The notes under the pieces: model-generated
Database searches by the model: none
Told to the model about the DNA's origin: nothing
What the model saw: the letters and a program-made list of their open reading frames with translations, nothing else
Source of the DNA: Serratia marcescens
GTDB lineage: Bacteria > Pseudomonadota > Gammaproteobacteria > Enterobacterales > Enterobacteriaceae
DNA: 64,000 bases
NCBI RefSeq assembly: GCF_029846115.1
Contig: NZ_JARVZZ010000001.1
Coordinates: 3,224,001 to 3,288,000 of the forward strand
Direction of reading: 5' to 3'
Part shown: in pieces, positions 26,803 through 36,160 of the stretch
Position numbering within the stretch: position 1 is the stretch's first letter
Layout of the letters: each line of letters starts with the position of its first letter
Made by a program: the position numbers and the translations under genes

Positions 26803-28089
26803 ATGCCGACAGGCGTAACAAAATTAGGCGGATGGCTGTTGATGGCCGCAATGTTGGGCGTGAGCGGATGCGCCAAGCCACCCGAACCGGAGAAGCCCCC
26901 GCAACCGACACCGCCGATAACACCGATGCGGGGCATCTGGCTGGCCACGGTCATTGGCCTGGACTGGCCGCCGGCGGCCTCCCTGAAAGCGGAAACCGCG
27001 CAAGAGCGGGTTCGCCTGCAGAAACAGGGGCTGACGGACGCGCTGGACGAGATGGTGAAAACCGGGATCAACGCGGTGTATTTTCAGGTTAAACCGGACG
27101 GCACGGCCCTGTGGCGCTCAAACATTTTGCCCTGGTCAGAAGTCTTGACCGGCACTGTGGGCCAGGATCCGGGGTACGATCCGCTGGCCTTTATGCTGAA
27201 AGAAGCGCACCGGCGCGGCATCAAAGTGCATGCCTGGCTGAACCCTTATCGGGTTTCCATGAATACCCGACAGCAAACGATTGACGCACTCAATCATACG
27301 CTGCAGTCGCCACCGGCCAGCGTCTATGCGCTGCATCCCGACTGGATACGCACCGCCAACGAGCGCTTCGTGCTCGACCCCGGTCTGCCCGACGTGCGCA
27401 ACTGGATCACCAGCGTGGTGACTGAAATTGTCAAAAACTATGAGGTCGACGGCATTCAGTTTGACGATTATTTCTATTACGAAACGCCGCAATCGCCGCT
27501 GGATGATGAACGAACGTTTCGCGCATACGGAAAAGGATTTGCCGACAAAGCCGCCTGGCGCAGGGACAACACGCTGCAATTGATAAAACAGGTTTCAGCC
27601 ACCGTCCGAGCGTTGAAGCCCGCGGTTGCGTTTGGCGTCAGCCCGGCGGGCGTCTGGCGAAACAAGGCGGACGATCCTGCCGGCTCGGCGACGCGGGCAG
27701 GGGCCCCATCGTACGATACGGCCTATGCCGATACGCGCCAGTGGGTCAAACTGGGGCTGCTCGATTATATCGCGCCGCAGCTGTATTGGCCTTTTGATCG
27801 TGAAATTGTCCGCTACGACGTGCTGGCCAACTGGTGGGCCGAGGTGGTGAAGGGCACATCAGTCCGGCTCTATGCCGGGGTGGCGCTGTATAAAGTGGGC
27901 ACGCCTGCGGCCGGCGAGCCGGCCTGGACCGTCGATGGCGGCGTCCCCGAGCTGAAGAGGCAGCTGGATCTTAACGAGAGCCTGCCGGGGATGGGGGGAA
28001 CCATCCTGTTCAGGCAGCGTTATCTGACTGAGCCGCAAACGGACAAGGCGGTGGAGTACCTGCGCACCCGCTGGAAAACCGGCCAATAA
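26803..28089 (+). CDS. digH: DigH (YddW) peptidoglycan glycosyl hydrolase lipoprotein, GHL10 family
   Basis: Outer-membrane lipoprotein of 428 residues. Its lipobox GVSGC puts the lipidated cysteine near residue 25, followed by a Pro/Glu-rich linker. The rest is a GHL10 (PF02638) barrel: MRGIWLATVIGLDWPP, YFQVKPDGTALW, HAWLNPYRVS, and VDGIQFDDYFY with the catalytic-type acidic residues. It is very close in sequence to E. coli DigH, which cleaves denuded glycan strands at the division site. Start at 26803 after AGGAG. Pairing with a NagZ-like GH3 enzyme is suggestive; I do not recall it in E. coli. Confidence 0.9.
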   Translation: MPTGVTKLGGWLLMAAMLGVSGCAKPPEPEKPPQPTPPITPMRGIWLATVIGLDWPPAASLKAETAQERVRLQKQGLTDALDEMVKTGINAVYFQVKPDGTALWRSNILPWSEVLTGTVGQDPGYDPLAFMLKEAHRRGIKVHAWLNPYRVSMNTRQQTIDALNHTLQSPPASVYALHPDWIRTANERFVLDPGLPDVRNWITSVVTEIVKNYEVDGIQFDDYFYYETPQSPLDDERTFRAYGKGFADKAAWRRDNTLQLIKQVSATVRALKPAVAFGVSPAGVWRNKADDPAGSATRAGAPSYDTAYADTRQWVKLGLLDYIAPQLYWPFDREIVRYDVLANWWAEVVKGTSVRLYAGVALYKVGTPAAGEPAWTVDGGVPELKRQLDLNESLPGMGGTILFRQRYLTEPQTDKAVEYLRTRWKTGQ

Positions 28090-28109
28090 TCACAGGCACT
28101 GGCAGGACG

Positions 28110-28137
28110 AGCCGCGGCAAACCACCGCGGCTTTTTC
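28110..28137. terminator. Terminator between digH and ynfM
   Basis: AGCCGCGG and CCGCGGCT pair across a seven-base loop and are followed by five T on the plus strand. It serves digH and may also act for the convergent ynfM. Confidence 0.75.
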
Positions 28138-28140
28138 TTT

Positions 28141-29439
28141 TCAGAGGCGGGCCGCTTCCGGCAGGCGTTTCAGGTAATGCACCACCAGCAGCGCCAGCAG
28201 CAGCATCAGACTGATGAACGCCGCCACGCCATTCCAGCCGAAGCTGTGCCAGAACACGCCGCCGAGGGTGCCGGCCACGCTGGATCCGACGTAATAACAA
28301 AACAGATACAGCGACGACGCCTGGCCTTTGGCGCGGCGCGCACGGCGGCCAATCCAGCTGCTGGCCACCGAGTGGGCGGCGAAGAAACCGGCGGTGAACA
28401 GCATCATGCCGATAAAGATCGCCGGCACCTGCGGCAGCGCGGTAATCAGAATCCCGATCAGCATAATCACGATCGAGGCCAGTAGCACCGGGCCGCGCCC
28501 GAAGCGCGAGGTGAGCGCGCCGGCCTTGGGCGAGCTGTAGGAGCCGGTGAGGTATACCACCGACAGCAGGCCGACAATCGCCTGGCTCAGGTGGTAAGGA
28601 TCCGCCAGCAGGCGATAGCCGATGTAGTTGAACAGGGTGACGAAGCTGCCCATCAGCAGGAAACCTTCCGCGAACAGCAGCGGCAGGCCCTTATCGTGCC
28701 AATGCAGCTTGAAGTTGATCAGCAAGGTGCGCGGGCGCAGCGAACTGGCGCGAAAATGCTGCGAAGCGGGCAGGATGCGCCAGAACATGCAGGCGGCGGC
28801 AAGGGCGAACAGGCCGATGACTCCGAGCGATACGCGCCAGGAGAAGAAGTCGGTCAACACCCCGGTCACCAGGCGGCCGCTCATGCCGCCGATCGAGTTG
28901 CCGCTGATGTACAGCCCCATCGAGAAGGCGACGAAGCTGGGGTGGATCTCTTCGCTGAGGTAGGTCATGCCGACCGCCGCCACGCCGCTCAGCGACAGGC
29001 CGATCAGCGCGCGCATCAGCAAAATGCCGTGCCAGCTGGTCATAAAGGCGCAGATCAGCGTGCAGACCGCCGCCAGCAGCAGCGCCACTACCATCACCGA
29101 CTTGCGGCCAATGGCGTCGGACAGCGGCCCGGTGAACATCAGGCCGATCGCCAGCAGGCCGGTGGAGACCGAAAGCGACAGGCTGCTTTCCGCCGGCGAG
29201 ACGCCAAAATCTTGCGACAGCACCGGCAGGATCGGCTGCACGCAGTAGAGCAGCGCGAAGGTCGCCAGCCCGGCGGAAAACAGCGCCAGCGTCACGCGCA
29301 TAAACTGCGGCGTGCCGCGTTCGATATAGGGGAGTTTGTTGTTGAGGGTGGAGCGTTTTACTTTTGGCGCAGCGGCCGCGTCATCGTTGGCGGCCAGCGT
29401 CGACGGCATCGTGGCCGCAGAACGCACAGGGGTTGTCAC
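28141..29439 (-). CDS. ynfM: YnfM, MFS transporter (arabinose efflux-like)
   Basis: Major facilitator of 432 residues with twelve predicted helices and a polar N-terminus of about 45 residues. The segments FMRVTLALFSAGLATFALLY, GPLSDAIGRKSVMV (the MFS loop 2-3 motif) and GMTYLSEEIHPSFVAFSMGL are nearly as in E. coli YnfM. It is divergent from the LysR gene ynfL, as in E. coli. The substrate is not established. Confidence 0.92.
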   Translation of the reverse strand: MTTPVRSAATMPSTLAANDDAAAAPKVKRSTLNNKLPYIERGTPQFMRVTLALFSAGLATFALLYCVQPILPVLSQDFGVSPAESSLSLSVSTGLLAIGLMFTGPLSDAIGRKSVMVVALLLAAVCTLICAFMTSWHGILLMRALIGLSLSGVAAVGMTYLSEEIHPSFVAFSMGLYISGNSIGGMSGRLVTGVLTDFFSWRVSLGVIGLFALAAACMFWRILPASQHFRASSLRPRTLLINFKLHWHDKGLPLLFAEGFLLMGSFVTLFNYIGYRLLADPYHLSQAIVGLLSVVYLTGSYSSPKAGALTSRFGRGPVLLASIVIMLIGILITALPQVPAIFIGMMLFTAGFFAAHSVASSWIGRRARRAKGQASSLYLFCYYVGSSVAGTLGGVFWHSFGWNGVAAFISLMLLLALLVVHYLKRLPEAARL

Positions 29440-29556
29440 AGCGTTTCCTTACCGAACTTCGGGGAGATAAACAGACATTTTACAGATAACAAAATGATAG
29501 GGAGTGGCGAATTTTTTGTCTAATATATTAATAATTCAAATTAAGACGTTTTAAAT

Positions 29557-30447
29557 ATGAATATCGAATTGAGACACCTGCGTTACTTTATCGCCGTGGC
29601 GGAAGAGCTGCATTTTGGCCGCGCCGCCGAACGGTTGCGGATCTCCCAGCCGCCGCTCAGCCAGCAAATTCAGGCGCTGGAAGAGATGGTTGGCGCGCGG
29701 CTGCTGGCGCGTAACAACCGCAACGTCAGTTTGACCCAGGCCGGGGAGATGTTCCTCAAAGAAGCCTACCAGGTGCTCGATCAGGTCGGGCGCGCGGCGG
29801 AAAAGGCAGCGCGTCTGGATCGCGGTGAGCTGGGGGAAATGACCATCGGCTTTACCTCTTCCGCGCCCTTTATCGGCGTGGTGTCACGCAGCCTGCGCGC
29901 CTTTCGTCAGCACTCCCCGCAGGTGCATATCAAAATGCGCGAAATCAACACCAAACAGCAGATCGAGCCGTTGCTGAACGGTGAGTTGGATCTGGGGGTG
30001 ATGCGCAACACGCGGCTGCCGGAGGCGCTCCACTTTCAGCTTCTGCTGCGTGAACCGCTGGTGGCGGTGGTGCCGGAAGGGTATCTGCTGGCGGAAACGC
30101 CCGGCGGCGCGCTGCGGTTTCAACACCTGGCACAGGAGCCGTTCGTGTTCTTCTCGCGTGAAGTGGGCACCGCGCTGTACGACGAAATTCTGCTGCTGCT
30201 CGGCAAGGCCGGCATTACCCCGTATATCACCCAGGAAGTGGGGGAAGCGATGACCATCATCGGGCTGGTTTCCGCCGGGTTGGGGGTGTCGATTTTGCCG
30301 GCTTCTTTCGCCCGGGTGCGGGTGGACGGCGTGCGCTATTTGCCGCTGGCGGAGCCGGACGCCACCACCGAAGTGTGGCTGGTGCATCACCGCCGCCGGC
30401 CGCTGACCGCCGCCGCGCAGGCGCTGATGGCGTTGATGCTGAAATGA
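29557..30447 (+). CDS. ynfL: YnfL, LysR-family regulator
   Basis: LysR-type regulator of 296 residues. The N-terminus, MNIELRHLRYFIAVAEELHFGRAAERL with SQPPLSQQIQALE, is the helix-turn-helix domain; the remainder is the effector-binding fold. It is divergent from ynfM with 117 bases between starts, which makes ynfM its expected target. Synteny with E. coli (ynfL-ynfM near mlc) is retained. Confidence 0.9.
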   Translation: MNIELRHLRYFIAVAEELHFGRAAERLRISQPPLSQQIQALEEMVGARLLARNNRNVSLTQAGEMFLKEAYQVLDQVGRAAEKAARLDRGELGEMTIGFTSSAPFIGVVSRSLRAFRQHSPQVHIKMREINTKQQIEPLLNGELDLGVMRNTRLPEALHFQLLLREPLVAVVPEGYLLAETPGGALRFQHLAQEPFVFFSREVGTALYDEILLLLGKAGITPYITQEVGEAMTIIGLVSAGLGVSILPASFARVRVDGVRYLPLAEPDATTEVWLVHHRRRPLTAAAQALMALMLK

Positions 30448-30606
30448 CGTTGAGCTTGGGCAAATAAAAATCAATTCACGCTGAAATCGCGAGGAATTTG
30501 TGCAGCAAATCACATAACGAATCAAATAGTTGACGCTGTATGACAAAAGCCCCACCATAACCCCTAGTCTTTATTTAGAAGCGCGAAAAATAGTAGGAGC
30601 AGGTTT

Positions 30607-31824
30607 GTGATTGCGGTTGGGCAGCCTGGGCATATCGATCAAATCAAGCAGACCAATGCGGGGGCGGTTTATCGGCTAATCGATCAACTGGGCCCGATTT
30701 CGCGCATCGAACTGTCAAAACGCGCGCAGCTGGCGCCCGCCAGCATCACCAAGATCGTGCGCGAACTGCTGGAAGCCCATCTGGTCAAGGAAACCGAGTA
30801 CCAGGAAATCGGCAGCCGGGGCCGCCCGGCGGTGGGGCTGGTGCTGGACACCGAGGCCTGGCACTACCTGTCCGCCCGCATCAGCCGCGGCAGCATCACG
30901 CTGGCGCTGCGCGATCTCAGCAGCAAACTGGTAGTGGAGGAGCTGCTGCCGCTGGCGGCCGAACACCCTGAACCGCTGCTGAAACGCATCCTGACCGAAG
31001 TCGATCAGTTCTTTATCCGTCACCAAAGCAAGTTGGAGCGGCTGACGGCGATCGCCATCACGCTGCCGGGCATGATCGACGTGCAGTCCGGCGTGGTGCA
31101 CCGCATGCCGTTTTACGACGTGCTGGAGATGCCGCTTGGCCCGGCATTGGAAACCCGCACCGGCCTGCCGGTTTACCTGCAGCACGACATCAGCGCCTGG
31201 ACCATGGCTGAAGCGCTGTACGGCGCCTCGCGCGGCAGCCAGAACGTCATTCAGGTGGTGATCGACCACAACGTCGGCGCCGGGGTGATCACCGGCGGCC
31301 ATGTGCTGCACGCCGGGAGCCACAGCGTGGTGGAAATCGGCCACACCCAGGTCGATCCTTACGGTAAACGCTGCTATTGCGGCAACCACGGCTGTCTCGA
31401 AACCGTGGCCAGCATCGAAAACATGCTGGAGATCGCCCAGCAGCGACTGAGCGGCTCGATGAGCTCCAGCCTGCACGGCGCGCCGCTGACCGTTGAATCG
31501 CTGTGCGATGCCGCGCTGGCAGGCGATCAGCTGGCGCGGGACATCATTCTCGGCGTCGGCCACAGCGTGGGGCGCATTCTGGCTATCATGGTCAACCTGT
31601 TCAATCCGGAGAAGATCCTGGTCGGCTCGCCGCTCAACCGTGCGGCGGAGATCCTGCATCCGGCCATCGCCTCCTGCATTCGCCAGCAGGCGCTGCCGGC
31701 CTACAGCGAGCAGGTCAAGGTCGAATCCACGCAGTTCTTCAATCAGGGCACCATGCCCGGTGCGGCGCTGGTGAAAGAGGCGCTGTACAACGGTTCATTG
31801 CTGGTGCAGCTGCTGCAAGGCTAA
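30607..31824 (+). CDS. mlc: Mlc, ROK-family global repressor of sugar transport
   Basis: Glucose-responsive repressor (Mlc/DgsA) of ptsG, manXYZ, malT and others, released when sequestered by dephosphorylated EIICB-Glc. 405 residues (E. coli 406). An N-terminal helix-turn-helix region contains GPISRIELSKRAQLAPASITKIVREL. The ROK zinc motif is CYCGNHGCLE near residue 257. Start is the GTG at 30607 after AGGAG. ynfK follows, as in E. coli. Confidence 0.95.
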   Translation: MIAVGQPGHIDQIKQTNAGAVYRLIDQLGPISRIELSKRAQLAPASITKIVRELLEAHLVKETEYQEIGSRGRPAVGLVLDTEAWHYLSARISRGSITLALRDLSSKLVVEELLPLAAEHPEPLLKRILTEVDQFFIRHQSKLERLTAIAITLPGMIDVQSGVVHRMPFYDVLEMPLGPALETRTGLPVYLQHDISAWTMAEALYGASRGSQNVIQVVIDHNVGAGVITGGHVLHAGSHSVVEIGHTQVDPYGKRCYCGNHGCLETVASIENMLEIAQQRLSGSMSSSLHGAPLTVESLCDAALAGDQLARDIILGVGHSVGRILAIMVNLFNPEKILVGSPLNRAAEILHPAIASCIRQQALPAYSEQVKVESTQFFNQGTMPGAALVKEALYNGSLLVQLLQG

Positions 31825-31968
31825 CATCAGAACTTCTTATTAATCCTGCAAAAGATTGAGCTACCTCAAGCCCCTACGTGGCAGCATCCCCTAGAATTTT
31901 TCCGAAAGACTTCTTCGCCGCCGATGCGGCGACACATTGTTAACGGGGCATTCTGGGGCATTTTATTC

Positions 31969-32634
31969 ATGTTGAAGCGTTTATTTGTGACAGGCACGGA
32001 TACCGACGTCGGTAAAACCGTGGTTTCCCGCGGGTTGATGCAGGCGCTGGCTGCCGAGGGCCGTTCGGTGGCCGGTTACAAGCCGATCGCCGCACGCTGC
32101 CAGGAAACCAGCGAGGGCATCCGCAATAAAGACGCTTTGGTGTTGCAGGCATCTTCAACCCTGCCGCTGTCCTACGAGGAGATCAATCCCATCACCTGCC
32201 TGGATGAGGTGTTTCACGCGCATGCGACCGAGGACATCAACTATGGCGTGATGAGCAGCGGTCTGCGGGATCTGTCCGCCAAAGCCGACACGGTGGTGGT
32301 GGAAGGCAGCGGCGGTTGGCGGGTGCTGATGAACGATCTGCGGCCTTACGCCGAGTGGGTGGTGCAGGAACAGCTGCCGGTGGTGCTGGTGGTGGGCATC
32401 AAGCTGGGCTGCGTCAGCCACGCGCTGCTGACCGCACAGTCGATCATCAACGACGGCCTGCCGCTGTTGGGCTGGGTGGCCAACCGCATCAACCCGGGGT
32501 TGGCGCACTATGCTGAAACCATCGCGGCGCTGCAGCAGCGCATTCCCGCGCCGCTGTTGGGTGAAATTCCGTACCTGCCGCGCGCGGAGCAGCGCGAACT
32601 GGCGCACTACCTCGATATTTCCACGCTGCTGTAA
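31969..32634 (+). CDS. bioD: YnfK (BioD2), dethiobiotin synthetase paralogue
   Basis: ATP-dependent carboxylase-type protein of 221 residues. The P-loop TGTDTDVGKTVVSRG lies at residues 8-22, the VVEGSGGWRVLMND motif near residue 107, and the nucleotide-binding VANRINPG near the end. Start at 31969 (MLKRLFVTGTDTDVGKT) fits the family; the longer upstream frame does not. It lies downstream of mlc, as ynfK does in E. coli. There the paralogue's role in biotin synthesis is secondary to bioD in the bio operon. Confidence 0.9.
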   Translation: MLKRLFVTGTDTDVGKTVVSRGLMQALAAEGRSVAGYKPIAARCQETSEGIRNKDALVLQASSTLPLSYEEINPITCLDEVFHAHATEDINYGVMSSGLRDLSAKADTVVVEGSGGWRVLMNDLRPYAEWVVQEQLPVVLVVGIKLGCVSHALLTAQSIINDGLPLLGWVANRINPGLAHYAETIAALQQRIPAPLLGEIPYLPRAEQRELAHYLDISTLL

Positions 32635-32640
32635 GCCCGC

Positions 32641-33135
32641 TCAGGCGCACAGCGTCGCCAACAATCGGGCGACGATCAGCAGGCCCAGCCCATACACCGT
32701 GTGGGTGAGCAGGCTGAGGAGCCGCGCTCTTCGCGGGTGGGCGGTTTTCGCCGCCGCCACGCCAAAGCCCAGCGCGGGCTGCATCACCAGAAACGGCGCC
32801 GCCAGGCTCAGCCAGCCGCTCAACAGCGCGATGAACGGTTCCGGCGCCGCATACCACCCGATGCCCGCCAAACCGATCGGGATAAAGGCAAACGCGATGC
32901 CGATGGCGTAATGCAATATCCAGCCGATTTCTCTCTCTCCCCGGCGCGGCGGCGCCGTAACGATGGTGGCGTGAAACCAGCGGCCGTCGAACATGCCGAG
33001 AAACCAACGGCCCACCAGCGCATAATCGAGAGAAGGGATGCCGAAGCGCCACTTCAGCAGCAGCGCCCACAGATCCATGCAGAGGGTGGCGCCGGCGCCG
33101 GTTAACAGGATGTGCACTAACAGATCGGGGGTCAT
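32641..33135 (-). CDS. DUF2938 membrane protein
   Basis: Protein of 164 residues with about four membrane segments, matching the DUF2938 family as I know it. The N-terminal MTPDLLVHILLTGAGATLCMD and PSLDYALVGRWFLGM segments and several conserved His/Arg residues are typical. It is divergent from a MerR regulator, with a MerR-type operator in the 69-base gap, so it is probably controlled by that regulator. Function unknown. Confidence 0.8.
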   Translation of the reverse strand: MTPDLLVHILLTGAGATLCMDLWALLLKWRFGIPSLDYALVGRWFLGMFDGRWFHATIVTAPPRRGEREIGWILHYAIGIAFAFIPIGLAGIGWYAAPEPFIALLSGWLSLAAPFLVMQPALGFGVAAAKTAHPRRARLLSLLTHTVYGLGLLIVARLLATLCA

Positions 33136-33182
33136 AGGGGTGTCCTTGGCTCAGTGACGTGATAATGTGCGCACAGTGTGCA

Positions 33183-33202
33183 ACTTAAAGTCGGCTTCAA
33201 GT
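33183..33202. promoter_or_regulatory. Putative MerR-type operator
   Basis: ACTTAAAG-TCGG-CTTCAAGT is a 20-base inverted repeat with a single mismatch, of the SoxR/MerR type. It lies directly before the MerR-like ATG and in front of the divergent DUF2938 gene. A nearby TGTGCGCACA palindrome (33166-33175) may be part of the same control region. Confidence 0.5.
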
Positions 33203-33204
33203 CA

Positions 33205-33597
33205 ATGGCAAAAGAACTGGATATTGGCACGGTGGCGCGCCTGAGCGGGATCGCGCCTTCCGCGCTGCGGCATTACGAGACGAAAGGGCTGATCGCGTCG
33301 ATAGGCCGCCACGGTTTGCGTCGCCAATACGCCGCCGGCGTGCTTGACCAACTGCGGCTGATCGCGCTGGCGCGCCTGGCCGGTTTTACGCTGGACGAGA
33401 TGAGCGCCTTGTTTGACGAACGGGGCAAGATAGCGCTCGATCGCGGGCTGCTGGCGGCGCGGGCGGATGAGCTGGATCGCCATATCCAGCGCCTGATGCA
33501 GGTACGCGACGGGCTGCGCCACATGGTCGATTGCCCTGAACCCGAGCACCTGCAGTGCCCGCAGTTCAGGAAAATCCTGCAGCAGGGCGAGTTCTAA
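33205..33597 (+). CDS. MerR-family transcriptional regulator
   Basis: Regulator of 130 residues. An N-terminal MerR helix-turn-helix reads [25 protein letters not shown], and a C-terminal dimerisation helix contains [20 protein letters not shown]. Two cysteines in the tail ([13 protein letters not shown]) could sense thiols or metal, but no standard metal-binding loop is clear. I start at the ATG at 33205; in-frame codons upstream are not family-like. It converges on clcB with a four-base overlap. Confidence 0.82.
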   Translation: MAKELDIGTVARLSGIAPSALRHYETKGLIASIGRHGLRRQYAAGVLDQLRLIALARLAGFTLDEMSALFDERGKIALDRGLLAARADELDRHIQRLMQVRDGLRHMVDCPEPEHLQCPQFRKILQQGEF

Positions 33598-34895
33598 GCC
33601 TCGCGTTTGGGCGGCGGCGCCGAGTGATACACCGACACTGGCCGCAGGCCGCGCGACACGGTGGTGGCGATCACGCACGAGAGCAGAATGCCGGGCAGCA
33701 GCGCGTATTCGCCGGTCATTTCAAACACCATCAACGCCGCCATGATCGGCGCATGGGTGGTGGCGGCCAGCAGGGTCGCCATGCCGGTCAGCGCCAGCAG
33801 CAGCGGCACCGCCGTATCCATGCCCGGCCACAGGCCAAACAGCTGACCGATGATCGAACCGAGCGCGGCGCCGACGAACAGCGTCGGGGTGAAGACCCCG
33901 CCCGGCGCGCCCGACCCGCTGCTGGCGAGGATCGCCAACAGTTTGCACACCAGGATAGCCCCCAGCAACAGCACCCCCGGCGGTGCGATCAGCAGCGCCT
34001 GCACCACGCTGTAACCATTGCCCCATACCTGCGGGAACAGCAGCGAAAGCAGCCCGACGATCAGGCCGCCCAGCGCCAGCTGCAACGGCGGCTTCAACCG
34101 CAGCGAGCGGAAGGCGTGGCCGGTGGCGGTCATCAGCCATAAAAACAGCGGCCCGCCGGCGCCGGCCACCACGCCGACCAGCGCCATCAGCAGGTATTGC
34201 GTCGGCAAGGGGGCCGCGAGCGGCGTCACCAGATAGAGCGGCGCCTGGCCGCCGTTGAGCAGGTTGGTCATCAGCAGGGCGCTGACCGCGGCGATCACCA
34301 CCGGGCCGAGCGAGGCCAGCATCAGGGTGCCGAACAGGATCTCGGCGATAAACAGGCTGCCCGCCAGCGGCGCATGATAGGCGCTGGCCATCCCGGCGGC
34401 GGCGGCGCAGGCCACCCACAGTTTCCATTCTTTCTCGTGCGTAAAGCGCTGGGCAAACAGCGAGCCTACCAGCGCCGCCAGCAGGATCATCGCGCCTTCG
34501 CGGCCGATGGCGCTGCCGCTCGACACCACCAGCAGCGACGCCAGGCACTTCACCAGGCTGGCACCGGTGTCCAGCTTGCCGTTGCCGGTCTCGATCGCTT
34601 CCATATAGTCGGTAGGCGCCGCCGGGCGCTGGTGGCGGTAGCGCTGGTGAATATACAGCAGCAGGCCCGCCGCCAGGCCGCCCAGTGCCGGAGTGAGGGC
34701 GCGCCGCCAGCCGGGCAGCGCGGCGGCGGCGGCCACCAGGCTGCCGTCGGCATTGCCGAGCAGCAGCCACTCGAGGCCAAGCATCGAACGGTGGAACAGC
34801 CACACCGCCAGAGCGGCGGCGACGCCGATGAACACGGCGATAAACAGGCTGCGCAACAGGGCGCGATAGTGGTGCAGGTGGACCAATCTTTTCAT
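33594..34895 (-). CDS. clcB: ClcB, voltage-gated ClC-type chloride channel/antiporter
   Basis: ClC-family membrane protein of 433 residues. In E. coli it contributes to extreme acid resistance with ClcA. Selectivity-filter motifs are [10 protein letters not shown] and [14 protein letters not shown]. The GREGA variant of the usual GREGP is also what E. coli ClcB has, so it is not a defect. Synteny mlc-ynfK-clcB agrees with E. coli, except that the DUF2938/MerR pair lies between ynfK and clcB. Confidence 0.93.
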   Translation of the reverse strand: MKRLVHLHHYRALLRSLFIAVFIGVAAALAVWLFHRSMLGLEWLLLGNADGSLVAAAAALPGWRRALTPALGGLAAGLLLYIHQRYRHQRPAAPTDYMEAIETGNGKLDTGASLVKCLASLLVVSSGSAIGREGAMILLAALVGSLFAQRFTHEKEWKLWVACAAAAGMASAYHAPLAGSLFIAEILFGTLMLASLGPVVIAAVSALLMTNLLNGGQAPLYLVTPLAAPLPTQYLLMALVGVVAGAGGPLFLWLMTATGHAFRSLRLKPPLQLALGGLIVGLLSLLFPQVWGNGYSVVQALLIAPPGVLLLGAILVCKLLAILASSGSGAPGGVFTPTLFVGAALGSIIGQLFGLWPGMDTAVPLLLALTGMATLLAATTHAPIMAALMVFEMTGEYALLPGILLSCVIATTVSRGLRPVSVYHSAPPPKREA

Positions 34896-35020
34896 GCGTG
34901 GGCGGCGTCGTGAGAAAAATCAAAGGGTCATCAGCGCATTGTGCTTGGCGCTCCGGCCGATGACCAGTGAATCTTTAGCAAACTGCGGCGTGGGCGGGGC
35001 GGTGAGCGCCCCGGGGTGAG

Positions 35021-36160
35021 TTATTGCGGCGTCAGCACCCGGCGCGTGCGGCCGGAGCTGAGGTAGTCGGCGATGTAATCCTGCGAGATTTCGCCGCTGT
35101 AGCGGCCGTCTTCATCGACGATCGGCATCCAGGAGGTGTTGTGCTCGTACAGCTTCGACAGCACCACGCGCAGGTTCTCCTCTGCCCGCGCGGTGACGCG
35201 GAAACGGTGCAGGCTGTCGGCGCAGACGCCCGGCGCGCCGCGCGCCTCGCGGCGTTTGACATACCCCAGCGGCTTGCCGTCGGCGTCCACCACCGTCACC
35301 GAGCGGGCGTCGATATCGTCCATCAGCCCGAACGCCTCCACTAGCGGCGTCTCTCGCCGCACCGTCACCGTTTCCTGCTGATCGGCCACGTCGCCGGCCT
35401 GCACCAGCAGCAGGCGCTTTAGCGTACGGTCCTGGCCGACAAAGGAGGCAACGAAGTCGTTCGCCGGCCGCGCCAGCAGCTCATCGGCGCTGGCGTTCTG
35501 TACGATTTTGCCCTGACGGAACACTGCGATGCGATCGCCGAGCTTCAGCGCTTCATCGATGTCGTGGCTCACCAGCATCACGGTCTTTTTCAGCTGGCGC
35601 TGCATGTCGAGAAACTCGTTCTGGATGGTTTCGCGGTTGATCGGATCCACCGCGCCGAAGGGTTCATCCATCAGCAGCACCGGTGGATCGGCCGCCAGCG
35701 CACGGATCACGCCGATGCGCTGCTGCTGCCCGCCGGACATCTCTTTCGGGTAGCGGTGCAAAAAGCGCTTGGGATCCAGCGCCACCATGCTCATCAGCTC
35801 CTCGGCGCGATCGTGGCAGCGTTTTTTGTCCCAGCCCAGCATGCGCGGGACCACGGTGATGTTTTCCTCGATGGTCATGTTGGGGAACAGACCGATCTGC
35901 TGGATGACGTAGCCGATTTTGCGGCGCAGGCTGACGGTATCCAGCGCGCTGGTGTCTTCACCGTTGATCAGAATGGTGCCGCCGGTGGGTTCGATCAGGC
36001 GGTTGATCATCTTGAGCGTGGTGGTTTTGCCGCAGCCGGAAGGGCCGAGCAGCACGCAGATTTCGCCTTCCGGCACGTCCAGATTGATGTTGTCGACGGC
36101 GTTGAACGGCGTACCGTTCTTCTGCATGAACTGTTTGGTCAGATTTTCCAATTTAATCAT
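35021..36160 (-). CDS. osmV: OsmV, ATPase of the OsmU osmoprotectant ABC importer
   Basis: ATP-binding subunit of 379 residues for uptake of glycine betaine and choline-O-sulfate, as described for Salmonella OsmU. Walker A is GPSGCGKTT, the signature is MSGGQQQR, Walker B is LLMDEPFGAVDP. Two CBS domains follow from about residue 255 to the end, typical of OpuA-type ATPases that sense ionic strength. I start at the ATG at 36160 ([11 protein letters not shown]), overlapping osmW by four bases (ATGA). Confidence 0.93.
   Translation of the reverse strand: MIKLENLTKQFMQKNGTPFNAVDNINLDVPEGEICVLLGPSGCGKTTTLKMINRLIEPTGGTILINGEDTSALDTVSLRRKIGYVIQQIGLFPNMTIEENITVVPRMLGWDKKRCHDRAEELMSMVALDPKRFLHRYPKEMSGGQQQRIGVIRALAADPPVLLMDEPFGAVDPINRETIQNEFLDMQRQLKKTVMLVSHDIDEALKLGDRIAVFRQGKIVQNASADELLARPANDFVASFVGQDRTLKRLLLVQAGDVADQQETVTVRRETPLVEAFGLMDDIDARSVTVVDADGKPLGYVKRREARGAPGVCADSLHRFRVTARAEENLRVVLSKLYEHNTSWMPIVDEDGRYSGEISQDYIADYLSSGRTRRVLTPQ

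Noticed and set aside
34490..34530. GREGA in place of GREGP in the ClC channel as a possible defect
   Set aside because: E. coli ClcB has the same variant, so it is normal for this subfamily.
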